From: Sialis fuliginosa
Lineage: Eukaryota; Arthropoda; Insecta; Megaloptera; Sialidae
Direction: 5' to 3'
Assembly (NCBI GenBank): GCA_961205875.1
Contig: OY540811.1
Span: 19,337,248-19,401,247, forward strand
DNA: 64,000 nucleotides
Under the pieces are notes generated by a model that did not search any database, was not told where the DNA came from, and saw only the letters and a list, made by a program, of their open reading frames with translations. This document shows, piece by piece, positions 1 through 13,190 of the stretch. Each line of letters opens with the position of its first letter. The first letter of the stretch is position 1. The position numbers were made by a program, and so were the translations under genes.

Positions 1-264
1 ATTAATGAAACATTTAAATTTTGCCGCAAGTTATTTCGTAGATAATGCTAGAATATAATTATTTTGGTTTAGTATATTCAAACTATATTTTGTATTGTTC
101 TGAATTTAAAAATACATTCACTTGTAAATTTTGTCAAATTATATAGAACTTAAAATCAGGGTAATTATAATGTTTCTATTTTTTTTATAAATGTTTATAT
201 TTTTGTAATTATTGGCATGTTTATAAATTAGAATCTATTTTGAGTGTTTGTTCGATGTTTTCAG
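1..264 (+). other. 3' end of the upstream Myc intron
   Basis: This is AT-rich, T-rich non-coding sequence with no open frame. It ends in a pyrimidine-biased tract and TTTTCAG at 258-264, after which composition changes sharply to GC-richer exon sequence. I read it as the last part of an intron separating an upstream 5' untranslated exon, outside the window, from the Myc coding exon. Myc genes commonly have such a leading non-coding exon. Confidence 0.7.
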
Positions 265-501
265 AGAGAAGCAGTAGCTGTCGGAGTACGATCCAGCGCT
301 GTACGGCGCAAGGGTCCCGGACAGCGTAGCCAGAGCTAACCTGAAACTGCAACAGTATACATATAACCTAACAATCTCCTCGGAAAACATTGTGATACTA
401 GTGTATAAGAGACTCTCTATTCTATAACTACTAATTATTATAAATATAGTAAATACGACATATATAAATATAGATAGATATATATTAAAAAATAAGTAAG
501 A
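265..501 (+). other. Myc: Myc 5' untranslated region within the coding exon
   Basis: The exon starts after TTTTCAG. The first 90 or so bases are GC-rich and the rest is AT-rich. There is no ATG between 265 and 501, so no upstream open reading frame would compete with the start at 502. An in-frame TAA at 493-495 closes the coding frame just upstream of that start. The exact acceptor could shift by a few bases because AG repeats follow. Confidence 0.7.
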
Positions 502-1441
502 ATGCTGCGATTGTCGGACGACATGATGTTATCATTCGAGACATTCTACCACGATGTGGGTACACCTTATTCTTCGGCACCGGTATTGTCCGAAGATATT
601 TGGAACAAGTTTGAGCTATTGGACGTTCCGTTGAACGAGTTCACTACGACCTCGAGCACTACGGATGAGGACTGCGAGCTGGACTCTCTGTCCGAGTGGC
701 GTGAGGCGACGGCCGCCTCGTCACCATCCAACGAAATTCGCCATCACGACTGCATGTGGGCCGGTCGTTGCGTCAGCAAGGATCACCACCCACTTACATG
801 CAAGTCTTCGATAACGTCCTCTTCGGCCGTCTTGTCGACGACATCCGCGCATCCACACAACACGGCTGTGAAACGGATATCACCACACGTAGTGCCAACG
901 TCGAGTCGTAGCTTGCTCAACACATCCAAGATCAACCAAAACCGCAACAAACAGCTGACGATGACCGACGTGTATCGGAGTGTCAAAATGTCAGATGTTA
1001 TGGCGCAGAAGGCACGTCCGGACACGCCGCAGACTTCTGAGGAAGACAACAGCATCGATGGCACGGATGAGCTCAAGCAAATCGTTGACTATATCACTAC
1101 AGAGAAACATGTAGTGATGCAGATGTTGAACGAAGCGATGCGCGATGACGATCTGGAGGAGTACCTTGAAGACGAACTTGGTACGTGGAGTAATAACGAC
1201 GTAGAAATTGAAGACGACGAAGATGATGATGATGACGATGACGACGACGACGACGATGATGATGAAGATGACAGTGAGGAATCGTCTTCAGACGAAGAGA
1301 ACGACGACGTAGCTAGCAGAATGCAAATGACTTACCGCCATCAGTCTCAACCCGAGACGGACCATTGCTACCACATCAGCAAGAGCAAGGAAATGGTGCA
1401 CATGTTAGACCAACTCGGCGTGCAGACTCCATCTGATTCAG
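502..1441 (+). CDS. Myc: Myc transcription factor, amino-terminal coding exon (partial)
   Basis: This exon encodes the transactivation half of Myc, the nuclear bHLH-zipper factor that binds CACGTG E-boxes with Max and drives growth. It gives 313 complete codons plus one base. Myc box I is at residues 30-43 (SEDIWNKFELLDVP), Myc box II lies around DCMW at 83-86, an Asp/Glu run covers about 235-270, and LDQLGVQTPSDS is at 302-313. The start is the first ATG, has A at -3 and follows an in-frame stop. The exon ends TCA-G before GTCAGT, in phase 1. Reading on would add 36 unconserved residues before a stop, so the donor is preferred. The vertebrate-type TPPLSP phosphodegron normally seen after box I is not visible. 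The DNA-binding carboxy-terminal exon is missing from the window. Confidence 0.93.
1212..1272 (+). repeat. GAT/GAC triplet run encoding the acidic tract
   Basis: A nearly pure run of GAT and GAC codons with a few GAA encodes a long aspartate stretch inside the Myc exon. The acidic region is a family feature. The mixed triplet repeat makes its length likely to vary between alleles and prone to assembly error. Confidence 0.8.
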
Positions 1442-3284
1442 GTCAGTGTTTTTATACGTACCTAAGTATCATGTATCTCAAAGTACACGCTCTTCATTTT
1501 AATATTACATATGTAACAAAATGCACATGTTTATATTCAAGTAAATGTTGATAAATATATAAAAAATAATTAAGAGTATGATGCTTTTTATGTCGCTGGT
1601 TGTGCGTGTAGGTTTGTTTTTATTAAATAGCATGCTCAGTATTTGTGTATTTATTGTTAGTATTTGTTTCATGGGATTGATAAATATATGTTGCATAAGA
1701 TTCGAAACCACACGTTGCGGTTTATTTTTTTATCTATTTCCCTCAAAAATACAAAGTTTTAAATATGTATAAAATATTGTTCATCCCAAACTTGTTAGAA
1801 TTAAAAAAAACTTCATTTGATGTCCTAGTACAACTTTTATTTTAAAAATATTACGTATGAAAAAATAGTATGTATATTTTATAATGGCCCATTTGGACAT
1901 TTTGATTATTAAACGTGTGGTTTTGATATTACAAGTAAGTTATATACATATAAATGTACAAAATACTTTCCAATCGCAAAAGGAAGTAAAAGTTTTTATT
2001 ATAAATATTTTTAATCAATAAGTAGTTAAAATTACTTCATAATTACTAGCTTTGAGATACTTTACTTCTTGCTTAGTAATTACAAAATAGGTCGTTTTTT
2101 GATTTTGGGTTATCCTATATTACAAATTGCAATGGATGTTTTCTTATTCTGCTTATTTGGAAAGACATTTGTTTATAAAACACTGTCGAAACTTAAAATG
2201 TTTCAAAATAAAAACACAAAATATTTTATTAAGTATAAACTAGGTATGTTGTTTGAGAATAACTACCTAACTAAAGAAAATATCATTATGAAATACACTT
2301 TTTATCAAACTGTCAAGGAATAATATAAATTATTTATTTAAAAAATATGTATTGATGATAAAATATTACATACATGCAGTGTTATAATAAATGCACTTTA
2401 GGTGATAACATTATAGACGTGTATGGGAGAGAGATAGCATTATCAGAGTGTAGAGTGTAATGTATGCTGTTTTCTCAATCGCACTCCTGTCATATTTCGC
2501 GGTTTGAGTGTTATCATTGATTGGGGTTAAGCACGTGAAGAAGAACCGGTAATAAAAAAGATAAACAAATCGCAAATTATTGTTACACTGTGGGTATCTA
2601 TTTCCGTTTTTATTCGAGACTGTTGTTTTCAATGACTTTTTAACATAACTGTGTCGAAATCGGACACGATTTTTATGCATCAATGGTCTTGCTTTTTTTT
2701 ATAAGAGTTTATATTTATGTTAACTTTTCTTACAAGTAGTTAATTATTCTCGAACTTGGAATGTCAATTAGTTAGTATTAAAAAGTTTTATTTTGTTGTG
2801 TCAATATTTAATTTTTTGCAATCAACTAAATTAAATGAATACATACATATTATGTTAGCATTAACAATTTAAATATAAATAATATATAATATTGAATCTA
2901 TACCGTGTATTACTTCGGATTGTTTCAAATATAATGTAAAAAAAACAAATAGTAAGTGTTCTGCAACAATCGTTAAACGCGAAATACTGTAGTTTATCTT
3001 TATTGCTTTATTAAGTAGTTTTATGAAATCAATTATTTTCAAAAATTAATTAATGACATTGTTAATACAATACATACATATACATATTTGACCGAATTAA
3101 AAATAGACTTATTTTTTCATCTTATGACGTCCACATGATAAAAAATCGAATATTTAATAGCCAATAATTAAAATTATTGGTTTTAATATAGAGTTTTTTT
3201 TTAAAGCATATCTTAAAGTATATAATAACACATGGCAAATAGGATACGCGTATTACAAGAGAGAAAATTATATTCTTGCCGTGC

Positions 3285-3460
3285 TGGCAATGCGCTGTGG
3301 CTAGGCAGAATGACGCGTTCCCGCGCTTTGCGTACAACGCATGCGCGATGCCGGCCGGTTTCCCGCCATATTCGACCTTGGCGGGAATCGTGCACCTTTG
3401 TTGCCACCCTCTCTCCGACCCCCCTCGACGAATTTCGTATCTCGCGCGGTTTTTGTACCA
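3285..3460. promoter_or_regulatory. CpG-rich islet with paired E2F-like and NRF1-like sites
   Basis: A compact CpG-dense block stands in very AT-rich DNA 1.8 kb inside the Myc intron. It contains GCATGCGC at 3339-3346, which fits the NRF1 core. It also has TTTCCCGCC at 3359-3367 and GGCGGGAA at 3380-3387, two E2F-type sites in opposite orientation 12 bp apart. Such a layout is typical of proliferation-linked promoters or enhancers. No transcript start can be shown from sequence alone, and the open frames through the block on both strands look like by-products of high GC. Confidence 0.4.
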
Positions 3461-5048
3461 TTGGAATTCGGCTATGTTTTTAACTTATTTATAATTTCAA
3501 GACTTGGATATTATTTATTCTCTATTTCATTTTAAAATGGTTGCGCATGTCGAATTTAATTTTGATTGTTGGATTGAATGTACTCAATATTTATTGTTAT
3601 TACAGAGCCATCTTTTATTTTTCTTGGAATTGGTACGACAACAATGGAAATGCTAATTTTAATATTTGTTGTTTAATGTGGTATTATTTAAATATCTATT
3701 TATTGCTTTAAGTGTTAATTAGTATTTTTTCGAATACTAAAGGTAATTTATATGTAGTTCTTGATGTTCTTTTGTTCATATTCTGCCTCTTCCACTTGAG
3801 CGTTTCTCATTAAATTTATTTGTTTTTCAATAAACACCAACAACAATGAACTATCCTCTTAACCATCTAGTGGTGGAGCCCTGTCTCATGGCTTTACTGG
3901 TGGCGTCAAGTCTGTCAGATCTACATGTATTAAGATATATTTATACCATTTTAAAGGGTAATTTGAGATTTTTGGAGCTTGAAAAAATAGCTTATAAAGA
4001 TACCCAAGTAATTAATGTTTATTTTTATTATTTAAAAATTATAAAAAAAATGATGTTCAAAAGTTCATTATAATTGTAAAGCAGATAACACGAAAGATAT
4101 AAATTTTTTATCAAAGTATGATTGTATAAAATATTACATATAATTATATATGTATATAATAGGTACGATACCTCGCTGGATATTTTTGTTTAGCGGCAAC
4201 GCCAATTCTGATAGATTTTTTTCCACCAATATTTTTATATACCTAATTACTAAAAGTGTCACAATTTTTCTCAATATTTTTTATTATGCATGTACCATAC
4301 CTGTGTGTATGACCGACTGTGATCGTATTAGAGAAGCTTTACTACTTTGTAATATTGAAGCACACATAATCCTATTAATGTTTTGTAGAAATGTCTATGT
4401 AGTTTTGGGTATTATATTTTGTTGTAAATTCTATTTATTTTAAAATTACATTTAGAAATTATATTTGTTTGAAATTCTATTTGATCTATTTCTGGTAATA
4501 ATAAACGTTGAAATATTATGCAGTAATATTATATTAAAGACGGTACGTTCTTATAAGCTTAAAAAACTGCCAAATGCATTTTATATTATTTGAGTGATTT
4601 ACTCCCATTTTCACCAATCTATGATACCAATCTGTGTGCTAACAGCTTAGTTAATTTGTTAAATAAATAGTAAATGCTGGGCTCTGATTGGCCCATTTAA
4701 ATATTTACAAGGTTGTTAGAAAGAACAAACTTCAGTCAAAATGTATGTTAGTTTTCATTATTAACACCGGGTATTATTCGGTTATAAAAAATCCACACGC
4801 TTACTTAAGTAGAGTTGACTGTACTACTGACTTGCGTGTTGATTGTAGGATTATATTACCTACTACATGCATACCTGTATAATATATTATATAGGTATAT
4901 ATACATTATTATTATTTTTTAATTCCATTTTACATACCGCGGTATTGGCGGATTTTATTGCCGGCGAACTGAAAGAGAAAAAGCCCTTGCGCGTTTTATT
5001 ACGCACGACCCAGACGGCGAGACCATACATGACCTAAAAACTTTCTAA

Positions 5049-5073
5049 TGTGTATGTGTGTGTGTGTGTGTGT
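5049..5073. repeat. TG dinucleotide microsatellite
   Basis: A TG repeat interrupted by one TA lies just downstream of a short CpG-rich patch (about 4935-5030). This pairing of GC-rich patch and CA/TG tract recurs across the intron. Confidence 0.85.
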
Positions 5074-5320
5074 AAAATTGTACATTAGCACTGTGTGTTT
5101 TAATAACCACTCGATCTCGCAGTTTAGGGCAAGTCTTGTTCGACCTACGCGTTTATTTTTAGCATTAGCATCTCTGTATTGTTAATGATAAATTATATGT
5201 TTCCCACGCTCGATTGTGTAATAATGTAAGTCAGTGGTGCCATGGTGGGCTTAAAAGGGCGCATGTTTGTTTATTATTATTCAGATAGTCAAATTATGAA
5301 TTAAACTGAATCATTGACTA

Positions 5321-5376
5321 TGCCCTACTCTGCACTATGAAATATATTATTATATTTCATAGTGCAGAGTAGGGCA
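5321..5376. repeat. Perfect 26-bp inverted repeat with 4-nt loop
   Basis: The left arm 5321-5346 starts TGCCCTACTCTGCACTATGA. It is exactly complementary to the right arm 5351-5376, with only TTAT between them. A perfect palindrome of this size is recent or actively maintained. It is too short-looped for a typical animal microRNA precursor and could be a palindromic TE relic. Confidence 0.8.
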
Positions 5377-5791
5377 CTGTTAATCAGTGAATAGTCACTA
5401 AACAAATCAGTTATCATTATTGTAAGGATCCTCAAGATGGCCTTAATCACTGGTTGATCGGTTGATCAGTGAAGAAATCAATAGAATTCTCACCGATTCA
5501 GTTTAAGAGAATTTGATTGTTATTAGGTATTCATTTTTTGGATAAAACGGAAAAAATGATTTAGCCCGAAAATTTCGAACTTGTAGAATCAATTTATATA
5601 GTGTATTTTTTTAGGGTTGTGGAGCCGGTAAAAAAACCTACAACTCCGACTCCCGCTTTTTTATTGTACCTACTTAAAAATTATAATAATAATAAATTAA
5701 TAAGTACTGGAAAACGGAGAAACTGTGGTTTCTTAGTCTCTTTAACTCTTAACCACAATTAAACAATGTCACTCGACGCGTGTTTCGACTT

Positions 5792-5848
5792 CACACGAAG
5801 TCCTCATCAGGAGCTTAACAGTTAGGCTCCTAATGAGGACTTCTTGTG
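5792..5848. repeat. Near-perfect 23-bp inverted repeat
   Basis: CACACGAAGTCCTCATCAGG at the left arm (5792-5814) pairs with the right arm (5826-5848) with two mismatches, around an 11-nt spacer. The left flank carries CGACGCGTGTTTCGACTTCA. Similar words recur at the ends of invertebrate retroelements, so this is probably a transposon-derived fragment. No element body was recognised. Confidence 0.55.
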
Positions 5849-8800
5849 GTATTGTGGTTATTTTGTATATCGGCACCTTTCTAGCGACTCTGACTCAACA
5901 TCCCTGATTCTATCTATAAAAATTGTAACCAATAAAATTTGCTATATTACGTTAAAATTTGAATTATATATTTTTATATACGCAATATTACATAGAGAAA
6001 TAAAGATTTTTGGTACCTGTGTGTATTTAGATAAATTTATTTATGCGTATTTCATATTGAAATGGGAGCAATAATTGAAATTTGAGGTAAAAGAAGGCTA
6101 AAGAAGTTCAACAATAGTAGCAAAATCCCTTACATTTTGGCAAACATCTGTCTCGAAGTAACGGTTCAATGAACATCTAAAGATATTTTAACGAACTGCA
6201 TAGTAAATTTAAACTAGGATTATGTACTGTATAATGGGTCTTATTCAAAGATAAAATGACGTTTATCTAAGGATTAATCTAGACGTTGTAAGAATTTGTT
6301 TATCCCACATATATTATTCTTTTCCGTTTTTGTGGACACTTATAATCATATTTTTTTAGATTGGTATCGAGAAAACGTAATATGTAGGTACATACTATAT
6401 TATTGAATTGTATAATACATTTTTTTAGCTTTTAAGTGCATATTTTAGTAAATATAAAAATATATATGGTATCTAATTGAATGATTTTAATAATATAGTA
6501 AAACCGGATTTTTTATGTAATGCCGTGTTTAGACCAAAGAGATAAAACAGCAACATGGTGGTTTTTGACAAAATAGCAATTAACCCTATACATTTTAAAA
6601 TTCGAAGTGTTTTTTAAAACTCCGTGTTCTGTTTTGTTTTTTTGGTCTAAATATTGTATTAGAAGTAAATATTGTTTTGTTCAAAATTTTTGAAAATTCT
6701 GCACATGCATGGTACATTAACAGGTTTCAACATCTTTTATATTCAAATTCGTAAATTCCTATATATCTATATACCTGCCTATTTCGATTTTAAATGGTAC
6801 CTATTCTTAAAAAATATTTATATGATTTTTCTTCAAATATCAATGTTTTATTTCTGAATAATACGAGCGAATTTAAGAAAATATCCTAAACGAGTTTTAC
6901 CTAAAATATCATTGAACAGAACACATCCTTGAATTTTTTTCAAATAAATTTGGTATTTATGTTAAATTCAATATTTTTAAATGTTAAACAATATGTCATT
7001 TTTGTCTTTTAGCTGGTTATGAAAAGTGATTATACAATAATATTATAATTATTATTAAATAACTATCTATCTCAAAAGTTAAATCTTTATACTTTATTTA
7101 ATAAAAAATAAATCTCGAGAAGGGCTATTTACTATTTAAATGTACCTATCTACTCATAAGCTTAAAATAAAATTAATATTATACAAAGAACTTTAATATA
7201 CCATTAAAAATTATAATGTTAGGATTACTTTTCCTTATTATTTTATAACTAGTAATCAGTTCGTTGACCATTTATTGTATAAAACTGGTAATTCACAGCC
7301 TAGCAAGTTGAATAATTATTGTTTTATATTATACAAGGTCATATCTCCGGTATTTAATAACTCGTGTACATATAAATTCAATTTGAACATTAAACATCAA
7401 CAATTTTATAAAGAGGACGATGTCATATAAAAAGATATACATCTTACATTCTATAATGTTATCTTAGAATTGAAATAATGTATTTTTCTTGCAAATAAGG
7501 AAATATTCTTGGGGATTTATTACCTGTTTTAGTTGAAACAAATCTGTGAAAAATATATTTAGTTTGCAAGTTATGCCAAGGGTCTTCGATATATAAATAT
7601 CTTATATCCGCGTTATCAAAGTTTATATTTTGATTTGTTTTGTTGGTAATATAGAATTGTCTGTTATTAACATCATTGTGTGTGCGTACAAATTAATTGT
7701 AAAACAATAAATATGTTGCCTTGAATGTCTATACATTTTTAAGATCAAGGAAAAGATGTTTTAAATTCTCAGACAGTTTTGTCGGCATTTTAATTGTTGC
7801 AAATAACATTATTATCAATATTATAATTTAGTGAATGTTTTTTCGTCACATTTTCAAGGTTTGTCGATCAATAAAGTATCTATTATTTTGATTTTTAATA
7901 GTTTAAAATAATGTAGGTAAAAGTTATTAGTAAATTATGTAAAAATGTAATAAAAACGAAATCGAAACCGGTTTAAAAAACGATGCATATATTTATATAC
8001 ATTAGCATAACTTTTGTTGGTTTAAAAAATCTGGTTTCTGTGTGAAAGATGAGAATGGAATTATTATTAAATATTTTCTTTGTAGTAAATTTTTCATTCA
8101 TGTTATCTTGGACGTTTAAAAATTTCAGTTCTTAGAAAGCACATATTTTATAAAAAATTATATATCGTTTTACAGTAAAGTATCGAATAAGAATAACCCG
8201 GCTCAGACCGGCTTATGTTTCTTTTTATTCGAAATTTGCGAATTGTGTATCAATAAGTACGTATTCTAAATTTCTAAACCAAATAAAATATTTTGGATAT
8301 ACCTACATCAATTGATCGGAAATATTATAAAATATTCTCGCCGATAATTTGTACCAAAAAAGTGATCATATTTCGAACAATATTATTTCCTGTACACTGT
8401 ACATACTTCTTTGTATGTTTATATACATATTATCTCATAATTACTGTAGTGTGAACTATTAAGAAGTTCCCGTCTAGTAACCGTTGATAATTAATATGGT
8501 TATATCGCATATTTAAACAGTTGTAAGTACACTCATTCTTATAATTTGTCCGCATAGACATTGAAGTCATTAGGTGCGTCCAACGCTGCCTTTGGTTGTA
8601 ATTTTTTGGATAATTGCCAAATGTGCTTCAAAGTTCAATTGTAGCTGTAATATTTATTGAACATTTAACATGTCACGTGATCACCATTAGCACTTAAATA
8701 GGTCAGACATATTAGTATAATTATATTGATAAATAAAAATGTAACGTCCATATTTCAGTGTATGTTTATTTTAAAATAAAGTCTAGGCTTAAACTTGCCA

Positions 8801-9504
8801 TTGAGAAATTCGTTTAATTATGGTTTATTATCGATGTTCTGTAAATAATTACATAACTATTAAAGTATGGGTTTAAATGTACTTCTATATTTAGCATCTT
8901 ATTGAAGGAAACTGACATGCAAGTAAATTTTAGAATCAGTATTACTTTATTATGTACATTAACTTTAACCAGCATTTTACTTATTTATAAATTATTTTTG
9001 TACATTTCACAAATATTTAATACATTTATATATATTCCTAAAACTATAACCAGATTCGACTATATAAGTTCTAGTTCTACCATATTAATTATATTTTATC
9101 TACGGATATTTATTATGGTATAGATAAAAAATTAATCAAACAAGCTGATTTGAATAAGAATTTTTTCTATAAAAAGTGTCTCTTAAAATGTTAAGGTTTT
9201 CGAAAGTTGATATTTGTGTAGTTATATATTTTAGTTAAAAATGTAGATCAAAGTTCATCTATTATGTTTTTAAAAAAATATAAATACATACACTATTGAT
9301 TTTTCGTTTCATAATTACTACTTGTTCGTTGTATTAATTAACGATATATTATTAATTTAAATTGAGAGCTACGTATTATGAATATTTATCTGAATGTTTA
9401 GAACATTATTCAGTAGTTTTTTTTTCAAATATTTGGTAATTAATACTTTCAATTATTTTCGTAGTTTAATACTGACATTATTAAATTGTCATTACTATCA
9501 AAAG

Positions 9505-10044
9505 TGAAAAGCATGTTTCTAGTGTCTGCTGTAAAATAGCTCGCAGACGTGAAGGTAACAGTGTTGCCAAATTAAGAAATACACATTCCACCATAGGTGA
9601 ATGGAAAATTCCTTTTTTAGAATAAATTACACGTCATTCATACACATATGTAGGTACATAAAATAAAACATTTAACTTTGTTAATTTTATTTTACTTCAG
9701 TATTATAGTTGACAACATGGCTGATGTTTATTTTATATAGGTAGATATGTAGATACGTTTGACTTTTGCCATTCGGTATCAATCATAAATAAATTTTTTT
9801 CAAACATTTCCACTTAAAATGAATCCCAAAGAAAACTATGTATAAGTAGATAAACTATAGTTTTAATTATAAATATGTTGCATTACTATCATTTAGTTCC
9901 GTAATAATGACCTATAAAAACCTATAAATATTGACCTAAACCATAAAATTTACTTACAAAAACATTTACCCTAAAAATACATATTTTAACATAATTGAAA
10001 AGTAAGTTACAGTGTCTAGTTTATAATAGCTTGAAGAGGTGAAG
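9505..10044 (+). repeat. Pair of diverged direct repeats, about 50 bp each
   Basis: The segments 9505-9556 and 9996-10044 share a pattern TGAAAAG..GTT..AG followed by a 32-nt block beginning TGTCT, containing AATAGCT and ending GTGAAGGTAA. They differ at scattered positions and are 490 bp apart. The 32-nt block is bounded by AG and GTAA in both copies, which mimics a small exon. However, 32 is not a multiple of three and no frame is open in both. Confidence 0.4.
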
Positions 10045-12229
10045 GTAAATGCGTGCGAACGCGTCGGCGGGAGAATGGACAGTTGGGGTAAAGAGAAGGG
10101 GAGCTTATACGGTATAACGGAGATCGTACATTTTGAATACTTGATTCCTAGACGATTTTTTACGCAATTGTTATAAAAACTCGTAATGATCGATATGCGA
10201 CGTTGACCGGGCCACTCCCGTAACAACGACAAATATTTGGCATTTGAAATGTCTGCGTCTCGTAAAATTCAAGGAAATATGTAAAATGTATAATACACGA
10301 ATCTATAATGCGAACGGCGTTTAGTTTCTTTCATGTATTATTATTTTTTTTTTTTGGCGGGTAAAGGAAATTTGATATTTTGATTTTATAGTTTTTTTGT
10401 TACTAAATTATAATTGACAGATTGATTTAATTCAGTTCATTTTATATTGCACTTTTATATTAATTTATACTGAATATGTGTGGTCGGTCGGTAGTAGTCG
10501 GTACCGCAAAAAAGAATTCAAGTATGTTCAAGCTATTAACACATTTTACTTTATGGAAAATTGATTTTTTTGCGGTTTTAAAATGCAATGTCTGTTTTAT
10601 AACTGTATATATTATTTTTGATAAATGGTTATTAAATTAAAAACTATAAAATTGTTAATCTATTTTTGTAATATAATTAATAAAAACAATAATGTAACTG
10701 ACATGAAAAATTGTTCATAGTTTTCATGAAGTGTTTTTCTGCCAATTTAGGAATGTGCAAATTGCTATTTCCCATCTTACCATGATAAATTAAAACCGCT
10801 GCAGTGTTATGGTATTGAAAACAGTGAAATATAGAACAATGTTTTTAAAAACGAACACAAAATACAAGCGTAGTAATTTTACGGCATTCTGAGCAACAAT
10901 AATATCATTCCATTGAGGAAAAAACGGGTACCGTTGATTGCAGTAGGCCGGTGGACCGTGGTGGGAGATTAAAAAAAAGAATAACACGCACCATCTTTCA
11001 TTAAAACACACACACACCCGTACAGAAATTTCAATTCATTCAAGTTATAAGCGATTTGCTATTTTTTTTCATCCCATAACCTACTCAACATTCTAGACGT
11101 GGTCGTAAAAATCCGACATCGGTTTGGATCAGCGCGGTATAGACAAAGATCTAAGAAATTTGCAATTTGCTTGTGACTGCCAGGGGCACCAATATTTTAA
11201 TAAATCATTATTTTGATTTTGGTTGTCAGTTCTATATAGTACTAGAAGCATAAAAATTGAATTTTATTATTGTGCTGTAGGTACTTATGAATTATTTATT
11301 AAACGTATATTGGGTTTATATACCTAACAGAAATTAAAAGGTTCCAATCACCAATTAAGTTCTGTTATATCAAGGCAATCAAGTATTTCAATACCTACAT
11401 AACGTACCTTTTTGAATGTTAATGAATAAATTCTTATGGATGTTATTCAAGTATCAAATAAATATAAATACAGCTTGTACCTACTTAACAACATGAAACT
11501 TTGATTTTGTTTTTACTTTTTATAGTACCGATGAATGAACTATATAATTAGTATTTAAGAATTGCAATGTTGCAAATAGGTGTCCATATTGTACAGCCCT
11601 ATTTCGAAGCGCCGCTGCTCCAGCCAAGTCTAATAATATAGTGCCGCTGTGTGTCCCAATAGTATAAATCTTCTCTTTAATAATATCCTGTGACCTTGAT
11701 CCCATGCGCGGTCTAGACAAAGATTAGGTCACTCAGTTTGTTGTTTGTTCAAAAGGCTAATGGCGAATTGGTTCTTGTTACAAAGAGAACAACGTTTACC
11801 GCTTGTAGATGATGGATGTATGCAAAACACAGGATATGTGAGGTATGTGTGTGTGGGTGGTTAAATTTTGATTTGAATTTTATTTAGACAACAATTGACT
11901 TTTACTTGAAACTGTTAAAACACATACTAATCATTAGTATGAAACCGTTTTTCATTTTTATGTTGTTTTTATTATTTATTTGTCGTCACATTTTTAAATA
12001 TGTTATTTGTTACATACAATTTATACTACTGAATGAGTAACAATATAATCAACAATATTTAAAAACTAATACACTTTCAACATTCTACAACAATACTATT
12101 AAAATAATAGTTTAATTTATTCTACAACAGCAGATAAATTAACCTATTATTTTAGTATAGTATTGTCTTTTTATCACAAGGAAATTAATACTTATTTTAG
12201 GCACATCAAAAACAATTTCCTGTTTAAAT

Positions 12230-12470
12230 CTAAGTACTTGTATATGCGCGCTATGACGAAATTCAATTTGTGAAAGATACATTGTATGTTATCATCTCCT
12301 TTTACGGCGCGTATTTGAAAATAGCCCAACTGCACCTCTTCCTATTTTGGACATGGATGACGCGCGGTGCATTTAAATGCAACGGAGTGGGCTTGCATGG
12401 ACTTTTGCCTTGCGGATAATTATTGTTTTTGTGATGTTTTGAAACCGCGTGTGCAGACAAGGTGATCTTG
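12230..12470. promoter_or_regulatory. GC-rich islet with 14-bp palindrome
   Basis: Several CpG words (GGCGCG, GACGCGCGG) cluster in an AT-rich surround. The palindrome TGCATTTAAATGCA is at 12368-12381. No open frame of note crosses it, so it is listed only as a candidate regulatory islet. Confidence 0.25.
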
Positions 12471-13190
12471 ACTTATTTAATAATGTTTTTTTTCTGGGTT
12501 TGTTTCTTAAAGTGACTATTTTGGTATCGGATCGTGAGATGAAGTTTTATGTTCAATGCTATGTTTTTATTAAGACTTGATAGGGAGTATGTAATTGGCT
12601 TTTGTTATAGTCCTAAAATTTTGCTGTGTAATCAAAATAATGTATTATGGACTTTTTATCCAGTGAATAGACAATGCAAACTGCAAACTTTAAACCCTAT
12701 TTATTCTTAAAAAGGTTATCTATTCGTTATTAATACCATATGGTGAAAATATACATCCTTTTAAAGAAAGTAATACATACATACATACTTTCCCATGATT
12801 TTGGTAATGTTTTCTAAAACACTTAATTTAATAATGTTCAGTTTTCGATAGTCAACAATGGATATCTTTTATTTTATTTCCCTTTGTTCAATACAATACA
12901 TACACTTATTGTTAACTTCCAAAACAACTATATTTGTTATTTCGGTACCAGGGGACTAAATTAACCAAAAAATGGTTCTGTAAAAACCCTTTTTGTATAA
13001 GTTTTCCACTTATCTCGATTGATTATTATAAGGGTTTCGTACTAGTAATGTTTTTTTCTAAACGATTGAAAAATGAATATATATTAAATTTGTCTTCAAC
13101 CCAGAAACCAAGACTTATCCATAGATTATTACAAAATCTAGAAAAAATTCATCGATACATTTCTCATTATCTTTTATTCTTCTTTGCCAG

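Noticed and set aside
783..1076. 97-codon minus-strand frame within the Myc exon
   Set aside because: It is the antisense shadow of the Myc coding sequence.
5620..5665. Sequence with AACTCCGACTCCCGC
   Set aside because: It looks like a widespread simple interspersed motif. No boundaries or function could be supported.
6360..6383. 24-nt phase-1 block between TTTTTTTAG and GTAGGT
   Set aside because: It is too short, with a weak donor, and AT-rich DNA produces many such pairs.
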